Of a stretch of 64,000 nt of DNA, positions 23,655 through 37,005 are shown in pieces. Where the stretch lies: positions 806,001 to 870,000 of the forward strand of contig JAWQEG010000470.1 in NCBI GenBank assembly GCA_033782935.1, written 5' to 3'. Each line of letters starts with the position of its first letter. The stretch's first letter is position 1. The notes under the pieces were generated by a model that saw nothing but the letters and a program-made list of their open reading frames with translations, ran no database searches and was not told the origin of the DNA. This stretch comes from Petrolisthes cinctipes. Lineage: Eukaryota; Arthropoda; Malacostraca; Decapoda; Porcellanidae. The position numbers and the translations under genes are program-made.

Positions 23655-26600
23655 AAAAACATGCTAAAAATCGATCTTTTAGGTGCCAAAAAGTTGATAT
23701 CTCAAATTCAGTCCCAAACCACCCAAAAATTCGATATTTTGGGGTCCCAGAATAGATCTGTACATGCCTACTCCGTGTTAGAGTATTTTCAAAATACAGG
23801 CCAAAAACATACTGAAAATCGATCTTTTAGGTGCCCAAAAGTCGATATGTGCATGCATCATCTGTACCCGTTTATATCTCAAATTCTGGCCCTAAACACC
23901 CGAAATTTCAATATTTTGGGGTCCCAGGAGCAATCTGTACATGCCTACTCAGTGCTAAAATATTTTTAAAATATAGGCTAAAAACATGCTAAAAATCGAT
24001 ATTTTAGGTGCCCAAAAGTCGATATGTGCATGCATCTTCTGTACTCGTTTATATCTCAAATTCAAGCTCAAAACACCCGCAACTTCGGCATTTAGGGGTC
24101 CCAGAAGAGATCTGTACATGCCTACTCAGTGCTTGAATTATTTCAAAATATAGGCTCAAAACATGCTAAAAATCGATATTTTAGGTGCATAAAGGCGATA
24201 TCTCAAATTCAGGCCCAAAACACCCGAAAATTCGATATTTTGGGGTCCCAGAAGCGATCTGTACATGCCTACTCCGTGTTAGAGTATTTTCAAAATACAG
24301 GCCCAAAACATGCTCAAAATCGATGATTTAGGTGCCCAAAAGTCGATATGTGCATGCATCTTCTGTACCCGTTTATATCTCAAATTCAGGCTCAAAACAC
24401 CCGAAAATTCGATATTTTGGGTTCCCAGAAGCGATCTCTACATGCCTACTCCGTGTTAGAGTATTTTCAAATTACAGGCCCAAAACATGCTGAAAATCGA
24501 TAATTTAGATGCCCAAAGTCAATATGTGCATGTATCTTCTGTACCCGTTTATATCTCTAATTCAAGCTCAAAACTCCGGAAAATTCAATATTTTGGGGTC
24601 CCAGAAGCGATCTGTACATGCCTACTCAGTGCTAGAATATTTTCAAAATATAGGCTCAAAACATGCTAAAAATCGATATTTTAGGTGCGTAATGGCGAGA
24701 TCTCAAATTCAGGCCCAAAACACCCGAAAATACGATATTTTGGGGTCCCAGAAGCGATCTGTACATGCCTACTCCGTGTTAGAGTATTTACAAAATACAG
24801 GCCCAAAATATGCTCAAAATCGATGTTTTAGGTGCCCAAAAGTCGATATGTGCATGCATCATCAGTACCCGTTTATATCTCAAATTCAAGCTCAAAACAC
24901 CCGAAAATTCGATATTCTGGGGTCACAGAAGCTATCTGTACATGCCTACTCCGTGTTGGAGTATTTTCAAAATACATGCCCAAAACATGCCGAAAATCGA
25001 TATTTTAGATGCCCAAATTCAATATGTGCATGTATCTTCTGTACCCGTTTATATCTCAAATTCAGGCTCAAACCACCCGAAAATTCAATATTTTGGGGGC
25101 CCAGAATCGATTTGTACATGCCTACTCCGTGTTAGAGTATTTTCAAAATACAGGCCAAAAACATACTGAAAATCGATCTTTTAGGTGCCCAAAAGTCGAT
25201 ATGTGCATGCATCTTCTGTACCCGTTTATATCTCAAATTTTGGCCCTAAACACCCGAAAACTCAATATTTTGGGGTCCCAGAAGCAATCTGTACATGCCT
25301 ACTCAGTGCTAGAATACTTTTAAAATATAGGCTAAAAACATGCTAAAAATCGATATTTTAGGTGCCAAAAAGTCGATATCTCAAATTAAGGCCCAAAACA
25401 CCCGAAAATTCGATATTAATGGGTCCCAGAAGCGATCTGTACATGCCTACTCCGTGTTAGAGTATTTTCAAAATACAGGCCAAAAACACACTGAAAATCG
25501 ATCTTTTAGGTGCCCAAAAGTCGATATGTGCATGCATCTTCTGTACCCGTTTATATCTCCAATTCTGGCCCTAAACACCCGAAAATTCGATATTTTTGGG
25601 TCCCAGAAGCGATCTGTACATGCCTACTCAGTTCTAGAATGTTTTCAAAATATAGGCTGAAAACATGCTCAAAATCGATGTTTTAGGTGCCCAAAAGTCG
25701 ATATGTGCATGCATCTTCTGTACTCGTTTATATCTCAAATTCAAGCTCAAAACACCCGAAAATTCGATATTTTGGGGTCCCAAAAGCGATCTGTACATGC
25801 CTACTCAGTGCTAGAATATTTTCAAATTATAGGCTCAAAACATGCTAAAAATCGATATTTTAGGTGCCAAAAAGTCCATATCTCAAATTCAGTCCCAAAA
25901 CACCCGCAACTTCGTCATTTAGGGGTCCCAGAAGCGATCTGTACATGCCTACTCAGTGCTAGAATTATTTCAAAATATAGGCTAAAAACATGCTAAAAAT
26001 CGATATTTTAGGTGCATAAAGGCGATATCTCAAATTCAGGCCCAAAACACCCGAAAATTCGATATTTTGGGGTCCCAGAAGCGATTTGTACATGCCTACT
26101 CCGTGTTAAAGTATTTTCAAAATACAGGCCTAAAACATGCTCAAAATCGATGTTTTAGGTGCCCAAAAGTCGATATGTGCATGCATCTTCTGTACCCGTT
26201 TATATCTCAAATTCAGGCTCAAAACACCCGAAAATTCGATATTTTGGGGTCCCAGAAGCGATCTGTACATGCCTACTCCGTGTTAGAGTATTTTCAAATT
26301 ACAGGCCCAAAACATGCTGAAAATCGATAATTTAGATGCCCAAAGTCAATATGTGCATGTATCTTCTGTACCCGTTTATATCTCAAATTCAGGCTCAAAA
26401 CTCCGGAAAATTCAATATTTTGGGGTCCCAGAAGCAATATGTACATGCCTACTCAGTGCTAGAATATTTTTAAAATATAGGCTAAAAACATGCTAAAAAT
26501 CGATATTTTAGGTGCCCAAAAGTCGATATGTGCATGCATCTTCTGTACTCGTTTATATCTCAAATTCAGGCTCAAAACATCCGAAAATTCGATATTTTAG

Positions 26601-27255
26601 GGTCCCAGAAGCGATCTGTACATGCCTACTCAGTGCTAGAATATTTTCAAAATATAGGCTCAAAACATGCAAAAAATCAATATTTTAGGTGCGTAAAGGC
26701 GATATCTCAAATTCATTCCCAAAACACCCGGAAATTCGATATTTTGGGGTCCCAGAAGCGATCTGTACATGCCTACTCCGTGTTAGAGTATTTACAAAAT
26801 ACAGGCCCAAAACATGCTCAAAATCGATGTTTTAGGTGCCCAAAAGTCGATATGTGCATGCATCATCAGTACCCGTTTATATCTCAAATTCAGGCTCAAA
26901 ACACCCGAAAATTCGATATTCTGGGGTCCCAGAAGCGATCTGTATATGCCTACTTCGTGTTAGAGTATTTTCAAAATACATGCCCAAAACATGCTGAAAA
27001 TCGATATTTTAGATGCCCAAAGTCAAAACACCCGCAAATTCAATATTTTAGGGTCCCAGAAGCAATCTGTACATGCCTACTTCGTGTTAGAGTATTTACA
27101 AAATACAGGCCCAAAACATGTGCATGCATCTTCTGTACCCGTTTATATCTCAAATTCAGGCTCAAAACACCCGAAAATTCAAAATTTTGGGGTCCCAGAA
27201 GCAATCTATACATGCCTACTCAGTGCTAGAATATTTTCAAAATATAGGCTAAAAA
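23655..27255. repeat. ~3.6-kb satellite block, copy 2 of the 11,315-bp spaced pair
   Basis: This is the partner of 12,340-15,940. Differences are isolated base changes, for example TTCGGCA to TTCGTCA near 25,912 and TTAATTGG against TTAATGGG near 14,101/25,416. No monomer gain or loss separates the two copies, so the exchange that made them is recent or they have been conserved by conversion. Confidence 0.83.
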
Positions 27256-29235
27256 CATGCTAAAAATCGATCTTTTAGGTGCCAAAAAGTCGATATCTCA
27301 AATTCAGTCCCAAACCACCCAAAAATTCGATATTTAGGGGTCCCAGAATAGATCTGTACATGCCTACTCGGTGTTAGAGTATTTACAAAATACAGGCCAA
27401 AAACATACTGAAAATCGATCTTTTAGGTGCCCAAAAGTCGATATGTGCATGCATCTTCTGTACCCGTTTATATCTCAAATTCTGGCCCTAAACACCAGAA
27501 AATTCGATATTTTGGGGTCCCAGAAGCGATCTGTACATGCCTACTTCGTGTTAGAGTATTTTCAAAATTCAGGCCCAAAACATGCTGAAAATCGATATTT
27601 TTGGTGCCTAAAGTCAATATGTGTATGCATCTTCTATACTCGTTTATATCTTAAATTCAGGCTCAAAACACCCGAAAATTCGATATTTTGGGGGCCCAGA
27701 AGCGATCTGTACATGCCTACTCAGTGCTAGAATGTTTTCAAAATATAGGCTCAAAACATGCTCAAAATCGATATTTTAGGTGCCCAAAAGTCGATATGTG
27801 CATGCATCTTCTGTAATCGTTTATATCTCAAATTCAGGCTCAAAACACCCGAACATTCGATATTTTGGGGTCCCAGAAGCGATCTGTACATGCCTACTCA
27901 GTGCTAGAATATTTTCAAAATATAGGCTTAAAACATGCTAAAAATCGATATTTTAGGTGCGTAAAGGCGATATCTCAAATTCAGGCCCAAAAGACCCGAA
28001 AATTCGATATTATGGGGTCCCAGAAGCGATCTGTACATGCCTACTCCGTGTTAGAGTATTTACAAAATACAGGCCCAAAACATGCTCAAAATCGATGTTT
28101 TAGATGCCCAAAAGTCGATATGTGCATGCATCTTCAGTACCCGTTTATATCTCAAATTCAGGCTCAAAACACCCGAAAAATCGATATTTTGGGCTCCCAG
28201 AAGCGATCTGTACATGCCTACTCCGTGTTAGAGTATTTTCAAAATACATGCCCAAAACATGCTTAAAAACGATATTTTAGATGCCCAAAGTCAATATGTG
28301 CATGCATCTTCTGTACCCGTTTATATCTCAAATTCATGCTCAAAACACCCGAAAATTCGATATTTTGGGGTCCCAGAAGCGATCTGTACATGCCTACTCC
28401 GTGTTAGAGTATTTTCAAAATACATGCCCAAAACATGCTGAAAATCGATATTATAGATGCCCAAAGTCAATATGTGCATGTATCTTCTGTACCCGTTTAT
28501 ATCTCAAATTCAGGCTCAAAACACCCGAAAATTCGATATTTTGGGGTCCCAGAAGCGATCTGTACATGCCTACTCAGTGCTAGAATATTTTCAAATTATA
28601 GGCTCAAAACATGCTAAAAATCTATATTTTAGGTGCGTAAAGGCGATATCTCAAATTCAGGCCCAAAACACCCGAAAATTCGATATTTTGGGGTCCCAGA
28701 AGCGATCTGTACATGCCTACTCCGTGTTAGAGTATTTTCAAAATACAGGCCCAAAACATGCTCAAAATCGATGTTTTAGGTGCCCTAAAGTCGATATGTG
28801 CATGCATCTTCAGTACCCATTTATATCTCAAATTCTGGCCCTAAACACCCGAAAATTCGATGTTTTTGGGTCCCAGAAGCGATCTGTTCATGCCTACTCA
28901 GTGCTAGAATATTTTCAAAATATAGGCTCAAAACATGCTCAAAATCGATATTTTAGGTGCCCAAAAGTCGATATGTGCATGCATCTTCTGTACCCGTTTA
29001 TGTCTCAAATTCTGGCCCTAAGCACACGAAAATTCGATATTTTGGGGTCCCAGAAGGGATCTGTACATGCCTACTTCGTGTTAGAGTATTTTCAAAATTC
29101 AAACCCAAAACATGCTGAAAATCGATGTTTTAGGTGCCAAAAAGTCGATAAGTGCATGCATCTTCAGTACTCGTTTATATCTCAAATTCAGGCTCAAAAC
29201 ACCCAAAAATTCGATATTTTGGGGTCCCAGAAGCG
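27256..29235. repeat. Mosaic satellite segment
   Basis: In-phase L, S-147 and S-148 monomers. About 27.36-28.2 kb matches about 40.94-41.78 kb at an offset of 13,580 bp. Two adjacent L monomers (about 28.2-28.55 kb) are near copies, offset 176 bp. The longest open frame of the window (28,457-29,437, 326 codons) lies mostly here. It merely threads L-177 and S-147 monomers in one frame and has no recognisable domain. Confidence 0.8.
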
Positions 29236-31204
29236 ATCTGTACATGCCTACTCCGTGTTAGAGTATTTTCAAAATACATGCCCAAAACATGCTGAAAATC
29301 GATATGTTAGATGCCCAAAGTCAATATGTACATGTATCTTCTGTACCCGTTTATATCTCAAATTCAGGCTCAAAACACCCGAAAATTCAATATTTTGGGG
29401 TCCCAGAAGCAATCTGTACATGCCTACTCAGTGCTAGAATATTTTCAAAATATAGGCTAAAAACATGCTAAAAATCGATATTTTAGGTGCCAAAAAGTCG
29501 AAATCTCAAATTAAGACCCAAAACACCCGAAAATTCTATATTTAGGGGTCCTAGAAGCGATCTGTACATGCCTACTCAGTGCTAGAATGTTTTCAAAATA
29601 TAGGCTCAAAACATGCTCAAAATCGATATTTTAGGTGCCCAAAAGTCGATATGTGCATGCATCTTTTGTACTCGTTTATATCTCAAATTCAAGCTCAGAA
29701 CACCCGAAAATTCGATATTTTGGGGTCCCAGAAGCAATCTGTACATGCCTACTCAGTGCTAGAATTATTTCAAAATATAGGCTCAAAACATGCTAAAAAT
29801 CGATATTTCAGGTGCGTAAAGGCGATATCTCAAATTCAGACCCAAAACACCCGAAAATTCAATATTTTGGGGTCCCAGAAGCGATCTGTGCAAGCCTACT
29901 CTGTGTTAGAGTATTTTCAAAATACAGGCCCAAAACATGCTCAAAATCGATGTTTTAGATGCCCAAAGTCAATATTCTTCTGTACCCGTTTATATCTCAA
30001 ATACAGGCTCAAAACACCCGAAAATTCAATATTTTGGGGTCCCATAAGCAATCTGTACATGCCTACTCAATGCTAGAATATTTTCAAAATATAGGCTAAA
30101 AACATGCTAAAAATCGACATTTTAGGTGCCAAAAAGTCGATATCTCAAATTCAGTCCCAAAACACCCAAAAATTCGATATTTAGGGGTCCCAGAAGCGAT
30201 CTGTACATGCCTACTCGGTGTTAGAGTATTTTCAAAATACAGGCCAAAAACATACTGAAAATCGATCTTTTAGGTGCCCAAAAGTCGATAGATATGTGCA
30301 TGCATCTTCTGTACCCGTTTATATCTCAAATTCTGGCCGTAAACACCCGAAAATTCGATATTTTGGGATCCCAGAAGCGATCTGTACATGCCTACTCCGT
30401 GCTAGAATGTTTTCAAAATATAGGCTCAAAACATGCTCAAAATCGATATTTTAGGTGCCCAAAAGTCGATATGTGCATGCATCTTCTGTACTCCTTTATA
30501 TCTCAAATTCCAGCTCAAAACACCCGAAAATTCGATATTTTGGGGTCTCAGAAGCGATCTGTACATGCCTACTCAGTGCTAGAATTATTTCAAAATATAG
30601 GCTCAAAACATGCTAAAAATCGATATTTCAGGTGCATAAAGGCGATATCTCAAATTCAGGCCCAAACACCCGAAAATTCGATATTTAGGAGTCCCAGAAG
30701 CGATCTGTACATGCCTACTCCGTGTTAAAGTATTTTCAAAATACAGGCCAAAAACATACTGAAAATCGATCTTTTAGGTGCCCAAAAGTCGATATGTGCA
30801 TGCATCTTCTGTACCCGTTTATATCTCACATTCTGGCCCTAAACGCCCGCAACTTCGGCATTTTTGGGTCCCAGAAGCGATCTGTACATGCCTACTCAGT
30901 GCTAGAATATTTTCAAAATATAGGCTAAAAACATGCTAAAAATCGATATTTTAGGTGCCAAAAAGTCGATATCTCAAATTCAGGCTCAAAACACCCGAAA
31001 ATTCGATATTTTGGGGGCCCAGAAGCGATCTGTACATGCCTACTCCGTGTTAGAGTATTTTCAAAATACAGGCCCAAAACATGCTCAAAATCGATGTTTT
31101 AGGTGCCAAAAAGTCGATATGTGCATGCATCTTCAGTACCCGTTTATATCTCAAATTCAGGCTCAAAACACCCAAAAATTCGATATTTTGGGGTCCCAGA
31201 AGCG
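29236..31204. repeat. 1,969-bp HOR, full-length copy 1
   Basis: The unit starts with the monomer carrying GATATGTTAGATGCCC. It includes an M monomer (near 29,970), the 4-bp insertion GTCGATAGATATG (GATA duplicated at 30287) and CAACTTCGGCA (30850). The following unit start lies 1,969 bp downstream. Confidence 0.87.
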
Positions 31205-32848
31205 ATCTGTACATGCCTACTCCGTGTTAGAGTATTTTCAAAATACATGCCCAAAACATGCTGAAAATCGATATGTTAGATGCCCAAAGTCAATATGTAC
31301 ATGTATCTTCTGTACCCGTTTATATCTCAAATTCAGGCTCAAAACACCCGAAAATTCAATATTTTGGGGTCCCAGAAGCAATCTGTACATGCCTACTCAG
31401 TGCTAGAATTATTTCAAAATATAGGCTCAAAACATGCTAAAAATCGATATTTCAGGTGCGTAAAGGCGATATCTCAAATTCAGACCCAAAACACCCGAAA
31501 ATTCGATATTTTGGGGTCCCAGAAGCGATCTGTGCAAGCCTACTCTGTGTTAGAGTATTTTCAAAATACAGGCCCAAAACATGCTCAAAATCGATGTTTT
31601 AGATGCCCAAAGTCAATATTCTTCTGTACCCGTTTATATCTCAAATACAGGCTCAAAACACCCGAAAATTCATTATTTTGGGGTCCCATAAGCAATCTGT
31701 ACATGCCTACTCAGTGCTAGAATATTTTCAAAATATAGGCTAAAAACATGCTAAAAATCGACATTTTAGGTGCCAAAAAGTCGATATCTCAAATTCAGTC
31801 CCAAAACACCCAAAAATTCGATATTTAGGGGTCCCAGAAGCGATCTGTACATGCCTACTCGGTGTTAGAGTATTTTCAAAATACAGGCCAAAAACATACT
31901 GAAAATCGATATTTTAGGTGCCCAAAAGTCGATAGATATGTGCATGCATCTTCTGTACCCGTTTATATCTCAAATTCTGGCCCTAAACACCCGAAAATTC
32001 GATATTTTGGGATCCCAGAAGCGATCTGTACATGCCTACTCCGTGCTAGAATGTTTTCAAAATATAGGCTCAAAACATGCTCAAAATCGATATTTTAGGT
32101 GCCCAAAAGTCGATATGTGCATGCATCTTCTGTACTCCTTTATATCTCAAATTCCAGCTCAAAACACCCGAAAATTCGATATTTTGGGGTCTCAGAAGCG
32201 ATCTGTACATGCCTACTCAGTGCTAGAATTATTTCAAAATATAGGCTCAAAACATGCTAAAAATCGATATTTCAGGTGCATAAAGGCGATATCTCAAATT
32301 CAGGCCCAAACACCCGAAAATTCGATATTTAGGGGTCCCAGAAGCGATCTGTACATGCCTACTCAGTGTTAAAGTATTTTCAAAATACAGGCCAAAAACA
32401 TACTGAAAATCGATCTTTTAGGTGCCCAAAAGTCGATATGTGCATGCATCTTCTGTACCCGTTTATATCTCACATTCTGGCCCTAAACGCCCGCAACTTC
32501 GGCATTTTTGGGTCCCAGAAGCGATCTGTACATGCCTACTCAGTGCTAGAATATTTTCAAAATATAGGCTAAAAACATGCTAAAAATCGATATTTTAGGT
32601 GCCAAAAAGTCGATATCTCAAATTCAGGCTCAAAACACCCGAAAATTCGATATTTTGGGGTCCCAGAAGCGATCTGTACATGCCTACTCCGTGTTAGAGT
32701 ATTTTCAAAATACAGGCCCAAAACATGCTCAAAATCGATGTTTTAGGTGCCAAAAAGTCGATATGTGCATGCATCTTCAGTACCCGTTTATATCTCAAAT
32801 TCAGGCTCAAAACACCCAAAAATTCGATATTTTGGGGTCCCAGAAGCG
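31205..32848. repeat. 1,644-bp HOR variant, copy 2 (lost an L+S dimer)
   Basis: This has the same order as copy 1 but is 325 bp shorter, the length of one L (177) plus one S (148). The B-type half at about 31,400 runs directly into GAATTATTTCAAAATATAGG, the monomer that follows the dimer in copy 1. Marks are kept: GATA duplication at 31931 and CAACTTCGGCA at 32494. Confidence 0.87.
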
Positions 32849-34315
32849 ATCTGTACATGCCTACTCCGTGTTAGAGTATTTTCAAAATACATGCCCAAAA
32901 CATGCTGAAAATCGATATGTTAGATGCCCAAAGTCAATATGTACATGTATCTTCTGTACCCGTTTATATCTCAAATTCAGGCTCAAAACACCCGAAAATT
33001 CAATATTTTGGGGTCCCAGAAGCAATCTGTACATGCCTACTCAGTGCTAGAATATTTTCAAAATATAGGCTAAAAACATGATAAAAATCGATATTTTAGG
33101 TGCCAAAAAGTCGAAATCTCAAATTAAGACCCAAAACACCCGAAAATTCTATATTTAGGGGTCCTAGAAGCGATCTGTACATGCCTACTCAGTGCTAGAA
33201 TGTTTTCAAAATATAGGCTCAAAACATGCTCAAAATCGATATTTTAGGTGCCCAAAAGTCGATATGTGCATGCATCTTTTGTACTCGTTTATATCTCAAA
33301 TTCAAGCTCAGAACACCCGAAAATTCGATATTTTGGGGTCCCAGAAGCAATCTGTACATGCCTACTCAGTGCTAGAATTATTTCAAAATATAGGCTCAAA
33401 ACATGCTAAAAATCGATATTTCAGGTGCGTAAAGGCGATATCTCAAATTCAGACCCAAAACAACCGAAAATTCGATATTTTGGGGTCCCAGAAGCGATCT
33501 GTGCAAGCCTACTCTGTGTTAGAGTATTTTCAAAATACAGGTCCAAAACATGCTCAAAATCGATGTTTTAGATGCCCAAAGTCAATATTCTTCTGTACCC
33601 GTTTATATCTCAAATACAGGCTCAAAACACCCGAAAATTCATTATTTTGGGGTCCCATAAGCAATCTGTACATGCCTACTCAGTGCTAGAATATTTTCAA
33701 AATATAGGCTAAAAACATGCTAAAAATCGACATTTTAGGTGCCAAAAAGTCGATATCTCAAATTCAGTCCCAAAACACCCAAAAATTCGATATTTAGGGG
33801 TCCCAGAAGCGATCTGTACATGCCTACTCGGTGTTAGAGTATTTTCAAAATACAGGCCAAAAACATACTGAAAATCGATATTTTAGGTGCCCAAAAGTCG
33901 ATAGATATGTGCATGCATCTTCTGTACCCGTTTATATCTCAAATTCTGGCCCTAAACACCCGAAAATTCGATATTTTGGGATCCCAGAAGCGATCTGTAC
34001 ATGCCTACTCCGTGCTAGAATGTTTTCAAAATATAGGCTCAAAACATGCTCAAAATCGATATTTTAGGTGCCCAAAAGTCGATATGTGCATGCATCTTCT
34101 GTACTCCTTTATATCTCAAATTCCAGCTCAAAACACCCGAAAATTCGATATTTTGGGGTCTCAGAAGCGATCTGTACATGCCTACTCAGTGCTAGAATTA
34201 TTTCAAAATATAGGCTCAAAACATGCTAAAAATCGATATTTCAGGTGCATAAAGGCGATATCTCAAATTCAGGCCCAAACACCCGAAAATTCGATATTTA
34301 GGGGTCCCAGAAGCG
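32849..34315. repeat. 1,467-bp HOR variant, copy 3 (lost 502 bp)
   Basis: This copy retains the dimer absent from copy 2, including GTCGAAATCTCAAATTAAGACC near 33,112 (split: GTCGAAATCTC and AAATTAAGACC). It lacks a 502-bp segment near its end, the length of L+S+L, which removes the CAACTTCGGCA monomer. GATA duplication is at 33900. Confidence 0.85.
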
Positions 34316-34680
34316 ATCTGTACATGCCTACTCCGTGTTAGAGTATTTTCAAAATACATGCCCAAAACATGCTGAAAATCGATATGTTAGATGCCCAAAG
34401 TCAAAATGTACATGTATCTTCTGTACCCGTTTATATCTCAAATTCAGGCTCAAAACACCCGAAAATTCAATATTTTGGGGTCCCAGAAGCAATCTGTACA
34501 TGCCTACTCAGTGCTAGAATATTTTCAAAATATAGGCTAAAAACATGCTAAAAATCGATATTTCAGGTGCGTAAAGGCGAAATCTCAAATTCAGACCCAA
34601 AACACCCGAAAATTCGATATTTTGGGGTCCCAGAAGCCATCTGTGCAAGCCTACTCTGTGTTAGAGTATTTTCAAAATAC
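34316..34680. repeat. Partial fourth copy of the 1,969-bp HOR
   Basis: It starts with the GATATGTTAGATGCCC monomer again (with GTCAAAATGTACATG) and then continues into S-147 and the monomer leading to the 2.3-kb unit. Only about two monomers are kept. Confidence 0.75.
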
Positions 34681-37005
34681 AGGCCCAAAACATGCTCAAA
34701 ATCTATGTTTTAGATGCCCAAAGTCAATATTCTTCTGTACCCGTTTATATCTCAAATACAGGCTCAAAACACCCGAAAATTCAATATTTAGGGGTCCCAG
34801 AAGCAATCTGTACATGCCTACTCAGTGCTAGAATATTTTCAAAATATAGGCTAAAATTTAACATGCTAAAAATCGATATTTTAGGTGCCAATAAGTCGAT
34901 ATCTCAAATTAAGGCCCAAAACACTCGAAAATTCGATATTTAGGGGTCCCAGAAGCGATCTGTACATGCCTACTCAGTGCTAGAATATTTTCAAAATATT
35001 GGCTCAAAACATGCTAAAAATCGATATATTAGGTGCCAAAAGTCGATATGTGCATGCATCTTCTGTACCCGTTTATATCTTAAATTCTGGCCCTAAACAC
35101 CCAAAATTCAATATTATGGGGTCCCAGAAGCAATCTGTACATGCCTACTCAGTGCTAGAATATTTTCAAAATATAGGCTAAAAACATGCTAAAAATCGAT
35201 ATTTTTAGTGACAAAAAATCGATATATCAAATTAAGGCCCAAAACACCCGAAAATTCGATATTTAGGGGTCCCAGAAGCGATCTGTACATGCCTACTCCG
35301 TGTTAGAGTATTTTCAAAATACAGGCCTAAAACATGCTCAAAATCAATGTTTAGGTGCCCAAAGTCAATATTCTTCTGTACTCGTTTATATCTCAAATTC
35401 AGGCTCAAAACACCCGAAAATTCGATATTTTGGGGTCCCAGAAGCGATCTGTACAGGCCTACTCCGTGTTAGAGTATTTTCAAAATTCAGGCCCAAAACA
35501 TGCTGAAAATCGATATTTTTGGTGCCCAAAGTCAATATGTATATGCATCTTCTATACTCGTTTATATCTCAAATTCAGGCTCAAAACACCCGAAAATTCG
35601 ATATTTTGGTGTCCCAGAAGCGATCTGTACATGCCTACTCAGTGCTAGAATTTTTTCAAAATAAAGGCTCAAAACATGCTAAATATCGATATTTTCGGTG
35701 CGTAAAGGCGATATCTCAAATTCAGGCCCAAAACACCCGAAAATTCGATATTATGGGGTCCCAGAAGTGATCTGTACATGCCTACTCTGTGTTAGAGTAT
35801 TTTCAAAATACATGCCTAAAAAATGCTGAAAATCGATATTTTAGATGCCCAAAGTCAATATGTGCATGTATCTTCTGTACACGTTTATATCTCAAATTCA
35901 GGCTCAAAACTCCCGAAAATTCAATATTTTGTTGTCACAGAAGCAATCTGTACATGCCTACTCAGTGCTAGAATATTTTCAAAATATAGGCTAAAAACAT
36001 ACTAAAAATCAATCTTTTAGGTGCCAAAAAGTCGATATCTTAAATTCAGTCCCAAAACACCCGAAAATTCGATATTTAGGGGTCCCAAAAGCGATCTGTA
36101 CATGCCTACTCCGTGTTGGAGTATTTTCAAAATACAGGCCAAAAACATACTGAAAATCGATCTTTTAGGGGCCCATAAGTCGATATGTGCATGCATCTTC
36201 TGGTACGTACCCGTTTATATCTTAAATTCTGGCCTTAACCACCCGAAAATTCAATATTTTGGGGTCCCAGAAGCAATCTGTACATGCCTACTCAGTGCTA
36301 GAATATTTTCAAAATATAGGCTAAAAACATGCTAAAAATCGATATTTTAGGTGCCAAAAAGTCGATATCTCAAATTAAGGCCCAAAACACCCGAAAATTC
36401 GATATTTAGGGGTCCCAGAAGCGATCTGTCCATGCCTACTCCGTGTTAGAATATTTTCAAAATACAGGCCAAAAACATACTGAAAATCGATCTTTTATGT
36501 GCCCAAAAGTCGATATGTGCATGCATCTTCTGTACCCGTTTATATCTCAAATTCTGGCCCTAAACACCCGAAAATTCGATATTTTAGGGTCCCAGAAGCG
36601 ATCTGTACATGCCTACTCCGTGTTAGAGTATTTACAAAATACAGGCCCAAAACATGCTCAAAATCGATGTTTTAGGTGCCCAAAAGTCGATATGTGCATG
36701 CATCTTCAGTACCCGTTTATATCTCAAATTCAGGCTCAAAACACCCGAAAATTCGATATTTTGGGGTCCCAGAAGCGATCTGTACATGCCTACTCAGTGC
36801 TAGAATGTTTTCAAAATATAGGCTCAAAACATGCTTAAAATCGATATTTTAAGTGCCCAAAAGTCGATATGTGCATGCATCTTCTGTACTTGTTTATATA
36901 TCAAATTCAGGCTCAAAACACCCGAAAATTCGGTATTTTGTGGTCCCAGAAGAGATCTGTACATGCCTACTCAGTGCTATAATATTTTCAAAATATAGGC
37001 TCAAA
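34681..37005. repeat. ~2,317-bp HOR, copy 1
   Basis: This unit recurs directly downstream at an offset that drifts from 2,316 to 2,318 bp through single-base indels. Private marks are CTAAAATTTAACATGC (near 34,851 and 37,167), a doubled ATATATC block, TTTTGTTGTCACAG, and the 10-bp palindrome GGTACGTACC (36202 and 38520). It contains M monomers near 34,720 and 35,361. Confidence 0.87.
36202..36211. other. GGTACGTACC palindrome from a 5-bp insertion
   Basis: The usual CTTCTGTACCCG becomes CTTCTGGTACGTACCCG, a 5-bp gain that builds a perfect 10-bp palindrome. It recurs at 38520-38529 and 40208-40217 and nowhere else that I noticed, so it marks descent of the 2,317-bp HOR. Confidence 0.85.
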
